Shown here piece by piece: positions 10,059 through 22,121 of a stretch of 64,000 nucleotides of DNA (the first letter of the stretch is position 1; each line of letters opens with the position of its first letter). The notes beneath the pieces are model-generated. The model worked only from the letters and a program-made list of their open reading frames with translations. It ran no database searches and had not been told where the DNA came from. The DNA comes from Bryopsis sp. KO-2023 (lineage: Eukaryota; Chlorophyta; Ulvophyceae; Bryopsidales; Bryopsidaceae). The position numbers and the translations under genes were made by a program. Location: assembly GCA_030272585.1 (NCBI GenBank), contig BSYQ01000007.1, forward strand, positions 624,001-688,000, given 5' to 3'.

Positions 10059-12437
10059 ATGAACAGATACAACTATCGCAGCCGACAACAGCCAGCCAAT
10101 TCGATGAGCAACGCACTCGTTCACCGAAGCTTTTGGGTTATCGATGCCTTGGAGGAAAATTCCCTTAAAGCGCTCCAGGATTCTCTGATCAACGCCGCCA
10201 ATACACTGTGCCTTTGTACAGAACCTCTCGTCGAGTTCCGCACGGGCTTGTGCGCGATTTCCCGCCCCCCATCGTCCAGAGACGCACAGCTGAGAGTCCT
10301 GCAAGACGTTTCGAAGGTGGGAACGAGCGATGAAAGTGTGCTTTCAAGCAAGCGGTCCGTCGATTTCGACCGGGCGATCGAAGAGGCTTTCTTTCGCAGC
10401 TGTGCCTGAAGAGCTTCCACCAGGCTGTGGGAAAATTGAAGCCATGCGCCGCGCACTCCGATCCCGACCAGTACAAACTGGCGACAGTTTTGAAATCCAT
10501 CGTAGACCTCGTGTCTCGTCCAGAGAAGAGTGCCAACGGCAACGATTTCCAGCACCAAAGGCGCAGCATTTATATCGTGGCGCAAGATGTCCGCTTCGGG
10601 AAGCACCTGAAACGAGTGCTCCAGATGGATCCCTCGATCGAGGTCCATTTCAGCGTCTTCCCATGCAACTTCGCAGCTGTGAGCATCTACCCATTTTCAA
10701 CAGAGCTTTCCTGCCAAGAAAATGTTAAAGAAGAAGTCGCTTTGTGTATTATTCGCTGTTGTTTGTCAATGCATCCCTCAGGATCCGCCGCCAAACGAAG
10801 CATCCCCGGAGTCTTGTTTAGTCGAGTTCGCCTCTGGCGTCGCGGATTTGGAAAATGTCACTTTCACGATATGTCCCTGCGACCCGTTGGGTTTTGAGCA
10901 AGCGGCTCTACTTTGGGTTCGCGACCTTCTTGCAAACAACCACCAAGAAGTGGATCTGATGATACCCCAAATGGAGTCGTTTCTCGATAGGGACAAGATC
11001 ATGTGCATGTATACTGAACATAAGATATCGTTGGACACGAGCTTCAGAGCGACGCCGACGTGCCCATGTCATGGGGAGCCCCTTGAAGATCAGTCGAACG
11101 CGCCCGTCGAGTTTGGCTCTGTATTTCCTCACCCCGTGGGGATAAGCGACGCACGGTGCGAACTTGAAATTCTACTGGGGGTATCACTGTTGTATGTTGC
11201 ATGCATATGGGCGTTTTGGTGGGCGTTAACACCGTTTCAAGTGGTACCATTTTCGACTGGCCACGGGTTTTCGTTCAGACGGTCTGAACGTGCATTTCAG
11301 GTGCTCTATCACGAGAGCTCCCCTCCGAAGGCAAGATTGCGGCCTTGACAATCGAATTATCCGGGTAGGATCGACGACCTTGCGACTACCGTCCTTCAGT
11401 AACTACTCCGATCTGCTTGAATCAACCAAGACTTGGGAAACCAGTGTGGGAATGCATCGCCCAATACTCCATGCGATTGCCACAATCCCTTTTGATCAAA
11501 TCCCGGAGACTTGCCTGACGGGCGAACCGCATACACTCTTCCCTAATTTGGCGGCGCAGGATGCTACCAACGATTGCATTTTGTCCTCCCTGTGTTCACT
11601 GCTGAACGATCAGGCTCAAGTTTTGTTGGTGCAAGGTCGCCAGGATCTGGATTCCAACATTGCGAAAGCATCTCTTCCTATGCACTACATCGCGAGACCA
11701 TCCGAGGTGGGAGAAGCAGTATTCCAACCAATTTTCAAAGCAGTGCAGGATACATTTCCTGTAATTGCTCGATCTCTTGACATCATGAGATGTACTATCC
11801 TCTTTTTTGCAGTGGTCCTTTTTTTATCACAGACAGGATAATATCGATGGATTCTGGACCTGGTTGAATGTTGAATGTATGCTCCAGAACTTATTTGAAT
11901 ATAATATGTTATTAAACGCAACCATGTGGTGTTGGCAAGCGGATTTCACTCATTCTACTTTGTATTCTGATGTCCCAGGATTGCAGGTGTCTAATGCTGA
12001 AAAAGATTGCACCCCGCGAACAGCTTCTACCAATAGGATGCATTGCACCAAGTCTAGCCGCCGCGGATCCAGCGGTGAAGGAAAAGCTTGAACTCCTCCT
12101 TGGAACCCTCGAGTGCATCAACCCCTTCAACCAGTTATATATTTCCAACGGATGCCACGATGTTCTACACAAGCTGATCCAAGATAGTATCCCACTTCAT
12201 ACAAAAAAGGCACCGCCGGTTACCGATCAATTACGAACACCTGGATGTTTGTTAGAAAGCGGGAATGTTGGTGGGGTCTATGATGGAGAAATTCATGGCG
12301 AGTTACACAGGGTTAGTGGTTCTTGTGTTGATAGAATGGGAGATGCAAGCACAAGGGGGAAAAGGGGCCGTGGAAGGAAAACGGGGGGAAGATCGTTCCC
12401 AAGAGGTAGAAAACGGGGACACAGGGGAGGAGCCTGA
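10059..12437 (+). CDS. Unrecognised 609-residue protein
   Basis: Exons 10059-10316, 10400-10678, 10782-11155, 11301-11760 and 11979-12437 fit in phase. I do not recognise a family. The N-terminal third alternates hydrophobic strands and helices (SFWVIDALEE, then SIYIVAQDVRFGKHLKRVL, IEVHFSVFPCN), which recalls a von Willebrand A-like or other Rossmann-type fold, but no metal-site motif (DxSxS) is present. A cysteine cluster, CPCHGEP, lies near residue 280. The C-terminal region has ECINPFNQLYISNGCHDVL and, if the last exon is read through, a Gly/Arg-rich tail (KRGRGRKTGGRS). Two joins are uncertain: the donor at 11155 (a donor at 11180 would break phase) and the 3' end. A donor near 12250 could instead lead to an exon at 12782-12900 (LPSYGFAPGDLEIVAF). 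The start is the first in-frame ATG; a second lies 18 codons on. Confidence 0.6.
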
Positions 12438-14572
12438 CATGACATGATTTTTCAGTCATTACTTTCTTTCTTTCCACTGTTTGAAGGAGGAATGAGATAG
12501 TGGCAGGGAAGAGATGTTTTCTGGATGTGGAACGTTGCGGAAGGCAGTCCAGGTCATGACTGCATTATTTTGCAACACAGCACATAACATCCACAATTCC
12601 AAGCGATCGTTGGAAACAACTAATATCCTACTCAAGTGAAACTGTTCCCCAGACTCCTCATATAACTTCACCTCCAAGCCCTCATATATGCCCGCATTAC
12701 CGAAAAGTTAATTTCAATTTTAATTTCAAAAGTTAGTTTTGTCCACGGATATTGAAAAGCATTTGAAAGTCGTTCTTTTCAGGCTGCCATCATATGGGTT
12801 CGCTCCTGGTGACCTAGAAATTGTTGCTTTCGAATGCTTTTTTGTTTTTTCAAGCGCCCTTTATGGTGATCAAATTGAAGATCAGATGCATCTGCTCAGG
12901 TGGGTGCTTGCCAGGATGGCCTTTCCCCCCTCACAGTTTCTAGAAACCCTGTGCATATTTTGAAGGGTCATGCCGTGGTCAAATTCAGGAGAAGGAATTT
13001 ATGGATTGCAGGTGCAATACATTATCTCTGACTTTAAACATTTTGTATTGTATATATTTTTTATGGCTGTGGAATATAGATACATCATTAATTCCTCAAG
13101 GTGTTGAAATCATGCATGATATATATGCATGTGTGTGAATTATAATTATGAATGAATGAATGTCTCCAAACATTATCAATCTATTCTTTATTTTGAACAG
13201 CTTGTCATAGGCTCAGACTCTTTGTTTTATGAGGGAATCAAGAGAGAATGCTCCTGGGGGCGTTCACACACAATAACTACTTGGGGATAATCAATTATTC
13301 ACAATCCACCAGCATGAAGCTTTTCTGGGATGTCCTAAAAGCAAATATTTTCCTACTTACATGACTACTCCCTTTCGCCTACATTATCAGAACCTGGAGA
13401 GAACCCACTGGGCAGCTTCTCAAAAAACGCCAATAAATACATATAACCCCTACCCTCAAGAGGCAACCCCTTTCCTGGAATGGGGACACCTACGGTTGAA
13501 AATATTATAGATGTAGAAGTTTTCCTGCTGGATGCATGCAATCTGAACTCCCCCCCTTCCCCCACAATTAGCACACAATGTCCTGTCTGGCTGAACATAG
13601 ATCCCCATTTCCTTTTTTTTAATCAAGAAAAAATTAATGAACAATCGACGGAAATGAAAGGCTGACATTTTATAGAAAACATCCCCCATAGGTGTTTGTT
13701 TACACAGCCCCACAGCCAATAATTATCTCTCCAAATTTCTTAGATTTGGAAATAAAAGAACGTCTATGGGCCGTCAAAATAAAGACGCAGTTATTTTTTT
13801 TTAAGGAACCCATTCTTCCTTTCCTTTTTTTTTTGCTCTTTCTTTTCCAGTCAACTTTTTCTTTTTTATATAATGAAAGAGGGGGGATCAGCAGGCCACA
13901 CAGGGGGGTCGTGCCAACCTCAACAATCTGAATGATAAAAAGATAAGGGGGGTCACTGCACCAAAAACAAAAAGGAAAAATTCCACCTACTTTTTTAACC
14001 TCCTAAAATAAACGACTGTAAGAAGATACTGTAAAGAAACTCTTTTTGTGTGTGTGTGTCTGAAAAACAAACATTTTAAAAATCAGAGGGACATAGAGTG
14101 AGGATGGGAAAAAAAACTCCTACTACAAATAGCCTCCCTTTTTTTTCTGCTTTCCTTCACCAATACATGCACTTCCCTGGACATCAAACATCAAATAATC
14201 ACTCTTTCAATTTTGCAAAGAAAACCAAAAGAGGGCATTCGATAAAAAGTTTCACCAAATACCTTTCGTCAAAACAATAATCTCCCTGTCTTTTTTCCTT
14301 TTTCTTCTTTTCAACCTCCCTCTTTTTTTTTCCCTCCCGAGAAATTTATCATCGTTCAAACCCCATATGCAATTTCTTAATTCCCCTCGATATGTCCCGC
14401 TAAGCACACACACACACACAAGACACCAAAAAAAAAGCACGAGGGCAATACAAATTCTGTATCCATCATAATCATCACGGCCCTCTCTTATTTTGTTTTT
14501 GGGGCAAAAAGGCTAAGAAGCTTGCGTATTGCATTTGTTGACTGGTGTGTGTCAGTACCTTTTTTCTTTTCC
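12438..14572. other. Intergenic, A/T-rich; possible extra exon at 12782-12900
   Basis: A protein-like stretch at 12782-12900, preceded by TTTTCAG and followed by CAG/GTGGGT, may be an alternative 3' exon of the upstream unknown gene. From 13000 to 14572 I see only A/T-rich sequence, homopolymer T/A runs, a short TG run near 14048 and a CA run near 14408. Confidence 0.45.
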
Positions 14573-17500
14573 TTAACCAGAGGTAGAACCCTCATCATCT
14601 TCAGACCGTGGATTGAGAAGAGATCCATAGGATTCGGAAGTTTCCAGAGCTTCCGCCAAAGTGACGGTCTTCGAAGGAATGGTCTCCAAGTCCGCAAGCA
14701 AGACAGCATCGACCAAGTGAATGACTGAGTTGCAGGCAAAGATGTCCAGCTTCGTGATATTTGCTGTGGACTCTGGAGCTTCCACCGAGAGGCCAGTTGG
14801 GAAAACAAGTGGGTCCTCCAGGATCTCCAATGTCTCTCGCTTGCCCTGCCATCACCCAACACAAAATTGCTTCAAGGGCCTGATAGACAACTCAGGTGCG
14901 GTAGAAATTTCTTGGCAATATTTTTGTGTGATTCTGAATTAGAGAGAAGGGCGCCAGGCAGTAGTGTGGTTACCTTCTTAGTCAAAGCTGTTTTCATTTT
15001 GAGGCCATCCTTCAGCAAACGAGCTGGGAGGGGCTTTCCCACGATGTGGTTGCTGACAAGGTTCTCTGCAAGGACCAAATCTGGCACGAGGTCAAAGAAT
15101 CCCTTTCCTCGGGGCAAAATGTTTCCAAAGGCAAAATCCATCGGAGCGAAAACGGTGACCTTCAAGCTCTTGTTGGTGAACACCCTGGCGAGCTTGGCTT
15201 GCCTCACGATGGATGAGAACACCTTGATTTCTGGGATCTGGCCCAGAACCTCAAAGAGACTCTGGGTTCCCACCTGGCAACCGCCAGAGCCCGCCGGTGC
15301 CTTCGTGGATGCAGGGGGGCTGTCGGAGGAGGAGGCAACAGCCTTGGACGGGGCAGAGATTCCTGCTACAAAAATCACAGAACAAAACATCCTAAACAAA
15401 AGCCAAATGATTGATTTTCTTTAAGATGGGGAACACCTTCTCAATACATATCTGCAGCGCACTGCAAAACGTTTGCCCACCAACCTGATTCCTGATACAA
15501 GAACAACACCTGACACAAGGCCATCCACAGCAAAAACTCTAGAAAAACCAAGCGAACAAGAATCTAAAATATCCTTGATAAAAGAGATAACGTGAATTGT
15601 CTCACTCTGCTGGCTTTTCGAAATATGGAAGGGATGTGACAATATAGTAGCGCATACCTCGGACACCCGTGCCAGATGAAGCCGCTCTGAAAGGCAGGAG
15701 GACATTGTTCACTTTATGGACCGCAGCGGTACATGATTTATCGATATCAGTTTCAGTAACCTTGGCACTGGACCCCACTCCGAACAGCTCGGCAACAGTG
15801 CCTTTAGCGTTTGTCTCCATCACAATGTCAGTTCCATTTCGCGACTTCAACTCGGTGGATTTTTCTTTCAGCAGATCTTTGCCAGTGAGAATGCTGTCGA
15901 TGATGTGATACTCCAGAATGCCGACAGTGTTGGGATCCTTCAGCATGTCATCGACAGTGGTCTCCAGGGTTTCGGCAGCCTTTTGGAAGGCATTGTTGGT
16001 GGGAGCAAAGAGAGTGTACTCCATAGATCCATCAGCCAAGTCGGCGGACAAAGCAAATGTGTTCAACAACCTACACCAAGCCACAGCAACCATTTAAGAA
16101 TCTCAATTCAGTACTGCACTCACCATGCTCATTGGGTTTAAATTAGAATGTTGATTAGCTTGATATTGGGGGCATTAACCTGGAGGATCAGGATGAAAGA
16201 TATCGCCACCCCTCATCACAAATCATGGGTTTCGACTTTTGAGGGACCAGTCCATATTCCACACAATGAAACAAAACCCTACACTTCAGCATTACAAACT
16301 ACTCACTCTGTCAAGATAGAGAGGTCTTCATCCTCGGAAACGGCGAAAAATCCATCGAAGCCTTCTTCACAAACGGCTTCCTTCTCATCTTCATCCTCAG
16401 GAGCAGGTGCAATGTCCACAGGGGCAATACCTGCCAGGTCTGAAGCTGGCAGCAAGACCGCATCCACCACGTACACAAGAGAGTTACAGATGGGAATAGG
16501 ATCTCCGATGATCTTGGCAGTGGAGCCAAGGCCCTCGACTTCCCGAACGCTGCCACCGATCAAAGGATCTCCCCCAACAGTTTCGATCTGCCTGGGTTGC
16601 TTCAGTTTGGCTGGCTCCAAAAGACCTTCAACCACGTGATACTTGGCAATGGTCTCGCCCTTGGGGCTACTGAGGAGGTCATCAACAGAGATGCCAAGGG
16701 CACCAACCCCATCTTCCACAGCCTGCAGGCCACCCAGATTTCAAACTTAATTTCCCTTCTAACTAAGAGAGCCTGATTTTCCAAGATTAGTTGGTGAAAT
16801 GCTCTCACTGTGTGTTCTTCAAATCACGGTCTCTTGCTTGGGCTGATTCAGTTTTACACTAGACTCCTCCAGAATCCAATGAAGCTTTTGGTTGAAGCTT
16901 TAAGTGAAGAATACCTTCTGTACCAGGTGGCTCCAGGCACTTACCTCGTTTGTTGGTGCAAAGACTGTGTAGGAATCCTTCTCAGATCCAAGATCAGTGT
17001 CCAGCCCAGCAGCTGCAAGGAGAGTAGCAAAAGCTCCAGTTGATTCTCCAGTGTTGAGTGCCTCGTACAAAGAGACTCCGCATGTTGCATTAGGATCAGC
17101 GAACTCCTGAAGAGGTTTTTCGTCTCCAGTAGGCTCATCATCCTGCGCACATTAAACCTATTTTCTCACCATTTCTGAAAATAGCAGAGAAACAACAAGA
17201 ATAAGAAAATGTTCAAAGGGAGAGCGCCAACCTCTTCAGCAGTGTCTTCTTCGACAGCTGCCTCATCTTCTTCGACAACAGCTTCTTCCTCCACTGCATC
17301 TTCTTCTTCAATAACAGCTTCGTCCTCCACTGCTTCTTCTTCTTCGACAACAGCCGCTTCTTCCTCAACAAGGGCAGGATCTTCCTCAGCAACAGTATCT
17401 TCATCCCCGACAACCCCGACAACAACAGCTGGGTCCCCCTCCTCGACAGCTGCTTCTTCATCCCCAACAACAACAGCGGGATCCTCCTCAACAACTGCTT

Positions 17501-18920
17501 CTTCATCCCCAACAACAACAGCAGGGTCCTCAACTGCTTCTTCATCCCCAACAACAACAGCAGGGTCTTCCTCATCAACTGCTTCTTCATCCCCAACGAC
17601 GACAGCAGGGTCCTCCTCATCAACAGCTTCTTCCTCAAGAGCAGCAGGATCTTCCTCAACAACAGCCTCCTCCTCTTCCACAGCCTCAGGATCTTCTTCC
17701 TCTTCGACTACGGTTTCCTCATCCTCAGCTGCAGCAAGGTCGGGAAGAATCACTCCAACTGCTGCGTCATCTTCCACTTCGTCATCAGCCAAGGCTGCCT
17801 CCTCTTCGTCAGCCTCCTCGTCCTCAGCGATTTCCTCACCAGCATCCTCAACAACTTCTTCATCATCATCACCAAGAGTCACAATTGGGCCTTCCTCATC
17901 TGCCTCTGCATCTTCCTCATCAGCCTCGGCATCAACATCAGCCTCAGCATCTACCTCAGCTTCAGCATCTTCTTCGTCAGCTTCGGCATCAACCTCAGCC
18001 TCAGCCTCAGCATCAACCTCAGCTTCAGCATCTTCTTCCTCAGCTTCGGCATCAACCTCAGCCTCAGCATCTTCCTCAGGATCAGCCTCAGCCTCTTCTT
18101 CAGCATCTTCTTCGTCAGCTTCGGCATCAACCTCGGCCTCTTCATCAGCCTCAGCATCAACCTCGGCCTCTTCGTCAGCTTCAGCATCAGCATCGTCTAC
18201 ACTCCAATCATATGACAAGTTACTTCACAGAATTCCAGCAAGAACTCGATGGCAAAAATTCTACGAATTTAAACTCTCGTTGCTGTTGCAGGGGAGCAGG
18301 ATACCTTCAGAGACCTCCTCGGGCTCCTCAGGAGCAGCATCATCAGATTCATCATCACAGGTGCAAGCTCCACATGTGTACTCACAGAGGTTGCTAGAGA
18401 TCATCCAATCCTCTGAACACTTCCCAAAATCACTCTGCACAGAGACAACCCCAATTCAATCCATCACTATCAGCCACCACGCGCAATACGAGACGAACAA
18501 GATGAGTGTAAAAAACACTCGAATACTCAATCACGTACCTGCTGTTCGCAAGTGAATTCGTCATCAGGGGGATTGTCTGTGCAATCGCATCCCGCCGGCA
18601 CCTGAGCGACCGCAGCGCCTGAACAGCGATAGATCAAACACCACCGCCACTATCAGATCCAAAATTCCTAGGCAAGAGCGCCACTAAAGGATCGGTTGTT
18701 AACCCCAGAAACAGATCCATGATTCTACAAGATATTTCCGCAACTAGCCGCCCCAAAATTCCACAGATCTCCAACAGAAGCGCCCAACAGGGCGCACGCA
18801 CGGGCTGCGAACGCCAATTGATCGATCTGGGAGGGTTTTTTCTGCGTTTCAAATCGCAGGGGTCTCACCTATACACAGCGCGAGCAGCACGCCCAGCAGG
18901 AGCGAACAAGTCCGGCCCAT
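14573..18920 (-). CDS. Secreted ShKT-acidic-triple fasciclin (FAS1) protein
   Basis: Nine exons (18869-18920, 18539-18618, 18305-18434, 17232-18196, 16945-17142, 16307-16722, 15658-16070, 14974-15365, 14573-14845) join in full phase to 972 residues. Residues 1-22 are a signal peptide (LLLGVLLALCIG, AVA). Residues 28-68 form a six-cysteine ShKT-like module (CDCTDNPPD, FTCEQQ, FGKCSEDW, LCEYTCGAC). A single 965-base exon then encodes about 320 residues made almost only of Glu, Asp, Ala and Val, first as EADEEAEVDA-type repeats, then as DEEAV-EEDPAVVVG repeats. Three FAS1 domains follow (about 420-610, 614-750, 765-960). Each carries the H1/H2 hallmarks YTVFAPTNE, YTLFAPTNNAF or VTVFAPMDFAF, and a VVDAVLLP-like end. 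FAS1 proteins act in cell adhesion and matrix. The acidic part could bind calcium or cationic polymers; that is inference. No GPI or membrane anchor is seen at the C-terminus. Confidence 0.9.
17400..17640 (-). repeat. Tandem coding repeats in the acidic region
   Basis: About five diverged units of roughly 40-50 bases each encode DEEAV(V/D)EEDPAVVVG. They lie within the 965-base exon of the fasciclin gene and look like recent tandem duplications. Confidence 0.8.
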
Positions 18921-20219
18921 TGTCGGCGTCAAGCTACCAACCGTGAAGTTAAAAGCTAACTCTTCTTCACTACGACACAACTCCCCGTGTCGATTCGAAG
19001 TTATTGGACCGGTGGCGCCTGATAAGAAAAACGAGTCCCGTGTGGGTGTGTGCACAGGCTTGCAGGCTATGGACACGCCTTTTTTACCGGTGGAGGATTT
19101 GTGCAGAGCAGGGAATCTTTAGGGAGCGCCGCACGGGTTGTCTGCCTGATTGTGACACCAACGCAAGAAGTTCCATCATCGACCAAGGTATTTTTGCTGA
19201 CGCCATGTCTCAGCGAAAGGTTCACGATGGAGCAGGCTTTGAAAACTGTGCGTCCAAAGCCGCAAAATTACACCCATGTGGATGACTGGACGTACAAAAA
19301 CGACTCTGTCCCCCCCTCTGCCGCCGACAAAAAAGAAAAGTTTCACAAACTTGGTTGTGGGGTCTGGACTGGAATACTGTCCCGTGTGGTGCATCCGATT
19401 GATACTTGTTTGGTGCTGGTGGGGTACCGACATTGCTTGCCTTGCTTATGAGACGATGTCTTTTTGTGAGGATTCCTTCAGAAGAGAACCCTCAGCCTTC
19501 ATGATGGCCTGGGGTTACCTTGCATGAACTTCAAATGCAACATTCCCCGGTTAGAGGGATAGTGGCAACAAAAAGGCAGTAAGCTCTGCACAGTCACTGG
19601 ATGGGTGGTAGTTAGTGGATATCTGCTTGATGAGTTATGTTATCGCGTTGAGCTGCTTACTCGCATGGAATTTCGGACCTTGACATTCTTGGGTTTTGTT
19701 ATGCTGCTCTAGGTACTGTAATGTACAATCTTTCGTCTTTGCGTGTTGAACAACCTATGTGCATAGTTGTGTTCGTTGGGGAGATGAACACAAAAGACAT
19801 GACAGCAATTTCCTTGCTGATCCAGTGGTCTCTGTACCCAATCAACAAACAAACTCATGAGTTTTTTGATAAAAAACACACAAATAGGCAAATCTGTCAA
19901 CATTTGTTATCATGCAAAATGAAAAGTGCTCATCATGCAAAAATACAAAGACCCATATCCTTGCAGAAAAAGCTCAAAATGTTTTGACTTCAAAGAGTCG
20001 ACAATGATCAGTTTTACCAAACACAGATTGATGATGTTTGAGGCAAGCTACAAAAAATGAAAATTGGCTTGTTTGGTACGAGTGTAAGCAGCTTATCCAA
20101 AAAGACATCAAAATAAACAGCCCAGTCTAATAACAAATGCACTGTAACACCAGCTTGTACGACAACGCCCCCACCGAACCCAATCACCAGACACCGAAAA
20201 CCCCTCTCATGTGTTGACT
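18921..20219. other. Promoter of the fasciclin gene and unassigned sequence
   Basis: The left part is the upstream region of the leftward fasciclin gene. A rightward open stretch at 19050-19451 contains a protein-like run (MEQALKTVRPKPQNYTHVDD, from 19226) but I find no family and no convincing exon partners. From 19500 to 20219 nothing is supported. Confidence 0.35.
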
Positions 20220-21044
20220 TCACACATCCACCATTGTTGCTTTCAGAGGTACTTGTGCTTCGCCTGCGATATCTGGCTGCTGTTGAGTGGCTCGATGTAC
20301 AATTGCAGCAAAAGTGACCATCAAAAGAACCCCTCCGGAAAACAGCCAAATGTAGTCTGCACCAAAACGCTTCTTCTTTCATGTTAATTAACATTGTCCT
20401 ATAAGACATATAATTCTGGATTCGTGGTTCACAAGATCGGTAAAAATCTTACAGCCCAGGGAAAATATGAGAACACAATTTGGGGATCTTACCAGGGTTG
20501 TCGGCTGATCGAATACAAAATGCACCAGTCCCATGGACAGCAATCAGTTGATGCTTTTTCTTGCAAGAAAGACATCCATCCACTGCTGAGCAAATGTCGC
20601 AGCCCATGGGGCACTCTGTCGCCATCACATCCCAAACAGTTGATATTTTTGCGATAAGTTTTAAAAGATACAGAAGATTAACTAAACAACAGAACAAGGT
20701 TGATGCAGGAGTACCGTGACAGAGGCCTTGGTCAAGGTACCAGCCGTCGGGACATTCCACACAAGGCTCAGATTTCTGAGTCAAGGCACAATCCAAGGGC
20801 TTGGAGGCAGAAACTGTAGCAAAACACCTGAGTTACGTTCTTTGCAACCTTCATCGATTCGCCATTGAGGCGCCGCCACCCTGTTGTTGAGTGACTTCCT
20901 CTTGGAGGATGCAATCAATTTTGTGAGCTCCACTGAATGTACAGGGTTCGGAATGGCATGCCCACCTATTGTGTTAACGAGCAGGGACGTCGCCACAAAG
21001 CATGTGCAGATCGTTCTAAGATAACGCCCTCCCCTGTGAGCCAT
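20220..21044 (-). CDS. Small cysteine-rich type I membrane protein (furin-like repeat)
   Basis: Exons 20966-21044, 20715-20813, 20493-20615 and 20220-20356 join with phase-1 introns throughout to 145 residues. Residues 1-27 are a signal peptide (TICTCFVATSLLVNTI). The ectodomain has about ten cysteines in a furin-like or growth-factor-receptor pattern: CVECPDGWYLDQGLCH, then CPMGCDICSAVDGCLSCKKK. The last exon gives one membrane span (IWLFSGGVLLMVTFAAIV) and a cytoplasmic tail of about 30 residues ending KATMVDV. Each exon is one module, and all introns are phase 1, the pattern that allows module shuffling. A receptor, co-receptor or matrix-contact role is possible but not shown. Signal-peptide exon design resembles that of the neighbouring fasciclin gene (ATAG/GT donor, phase 1). 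Confidence 0.8.
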
Positions 21045-22121
21045 AGCTGCTATTGCGAGCTCGAAGGCTGAGGAAATCGTAACACGGTTCCTGGCACCGA
21101 TACAGTGAGTTTCTTAGATCTAGTGTGTGGCTTGGTTCACTTTTTTGTATGTGAGCACACACGTCTTTTCCATGATAGTCTACACCAGTTTGCTGCCTGA
21201 AGATTCGGTCTTAATCATGCGATGGGATGTTCAAGGCTTCTAACAGCCAGGGGACGGGGGGCAGTTGAACCTGATCCAAAGTTGCATTTTTGTCCAAAAA
21301 AGTCTCAAGGCACCCCCACTCTTTCACCCGATATGTTCACCCAGTTTTACGGGTGACTTTCTTGTTGTTCAATTGATAATCTCCCTGAGATATGCCACCT
21401 CTCCTATTTCAAGGAGTGGATAAAATAAAAAACCCTACAACCTCTGTTGTTGTACATAGATCTTCAGTCAAAATGCTTCTTCATGAACCACTACACACAA
21501 CATTTCACAAGGAATCCCACTGTCCCAAACCAACCCCACAACAAGACATCCCAGGCGAAGCTCTTGTTTGCCATCCATACATTAAACAGGACCTTAAAAG
21601 TGTTCAGGTTCTCATACATTCGCAAAATACAGACCTTATTGTTCGACACAAAATTTTCTTCGCAATGCTCTACTGCAATTCTCTGCTCTGCAATAGGGAT
21701 CCAAGCAAAAAAAATCCGCATAAAATGCACTCCAAAAAAAGGAAATAAATACAAAAAACCCCAGCACGCATGGAGTCGTCATGGCCCTCCTACCCCTTGA
21801 TATACATATATAATTTGAACCAATTATACACATATATGTACAATATTTCTTTTCCTTGATGGGCTTTCAGCCCCATACATATTTCATAGACTCTGTCTCT
21901 CTCTTCCTGAAAAGTAACCACAGGTCAAAACACAAAATAACTAACTAGGTCAAAATCTTGAACAAAAACGGGAAATCCTCGTCCATTTCTTCTTCTCACT
22001 CTTTTTTCTTCTCTTTTACCCCCCCCCCCCCAAACAAACAAAAACACCACAAAAAGGAGACGCATTTTCCTCCACAACAAGCTCAGAGCGTCCAGCAAGT
22101 GGAACACTAGACTCTGTTCAG
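21045..22121. other. Intergenic, no gene seen
   Basis: This is A/T-rich sequence between the start of the furin-like gene and the end of the stress-protein gene, both leftward. It includes an ATATAT tract near 21800 and a run of about eleven C at 22020-22030. No coding is supported. Confidence 0.6.

Noticed and set aside
11361-11396. A 35-base intron in the unknown gene
   Set aside because: Phase would fit, but the length is below what is plausible for these introns. The alternative join 11155/11301 needs no such intron.
17209-18555. Rightward 448-codon Ser/Ala/Thr-rich open frame
   Set aside because: It is the antisense of the acidic repeat exon. Low-complexity GAG/GAA/GCT codons leave the opposite strand open. 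The leftward fasciclin model explains the region in full phase.
20814-20848. A 23- or 35-base intron in the furin-like gene
   Set aside because: An ATAG/GTGGGC donor at 20966/20965 gives the same phase with a normal intron and a clean signal-peptide exon.
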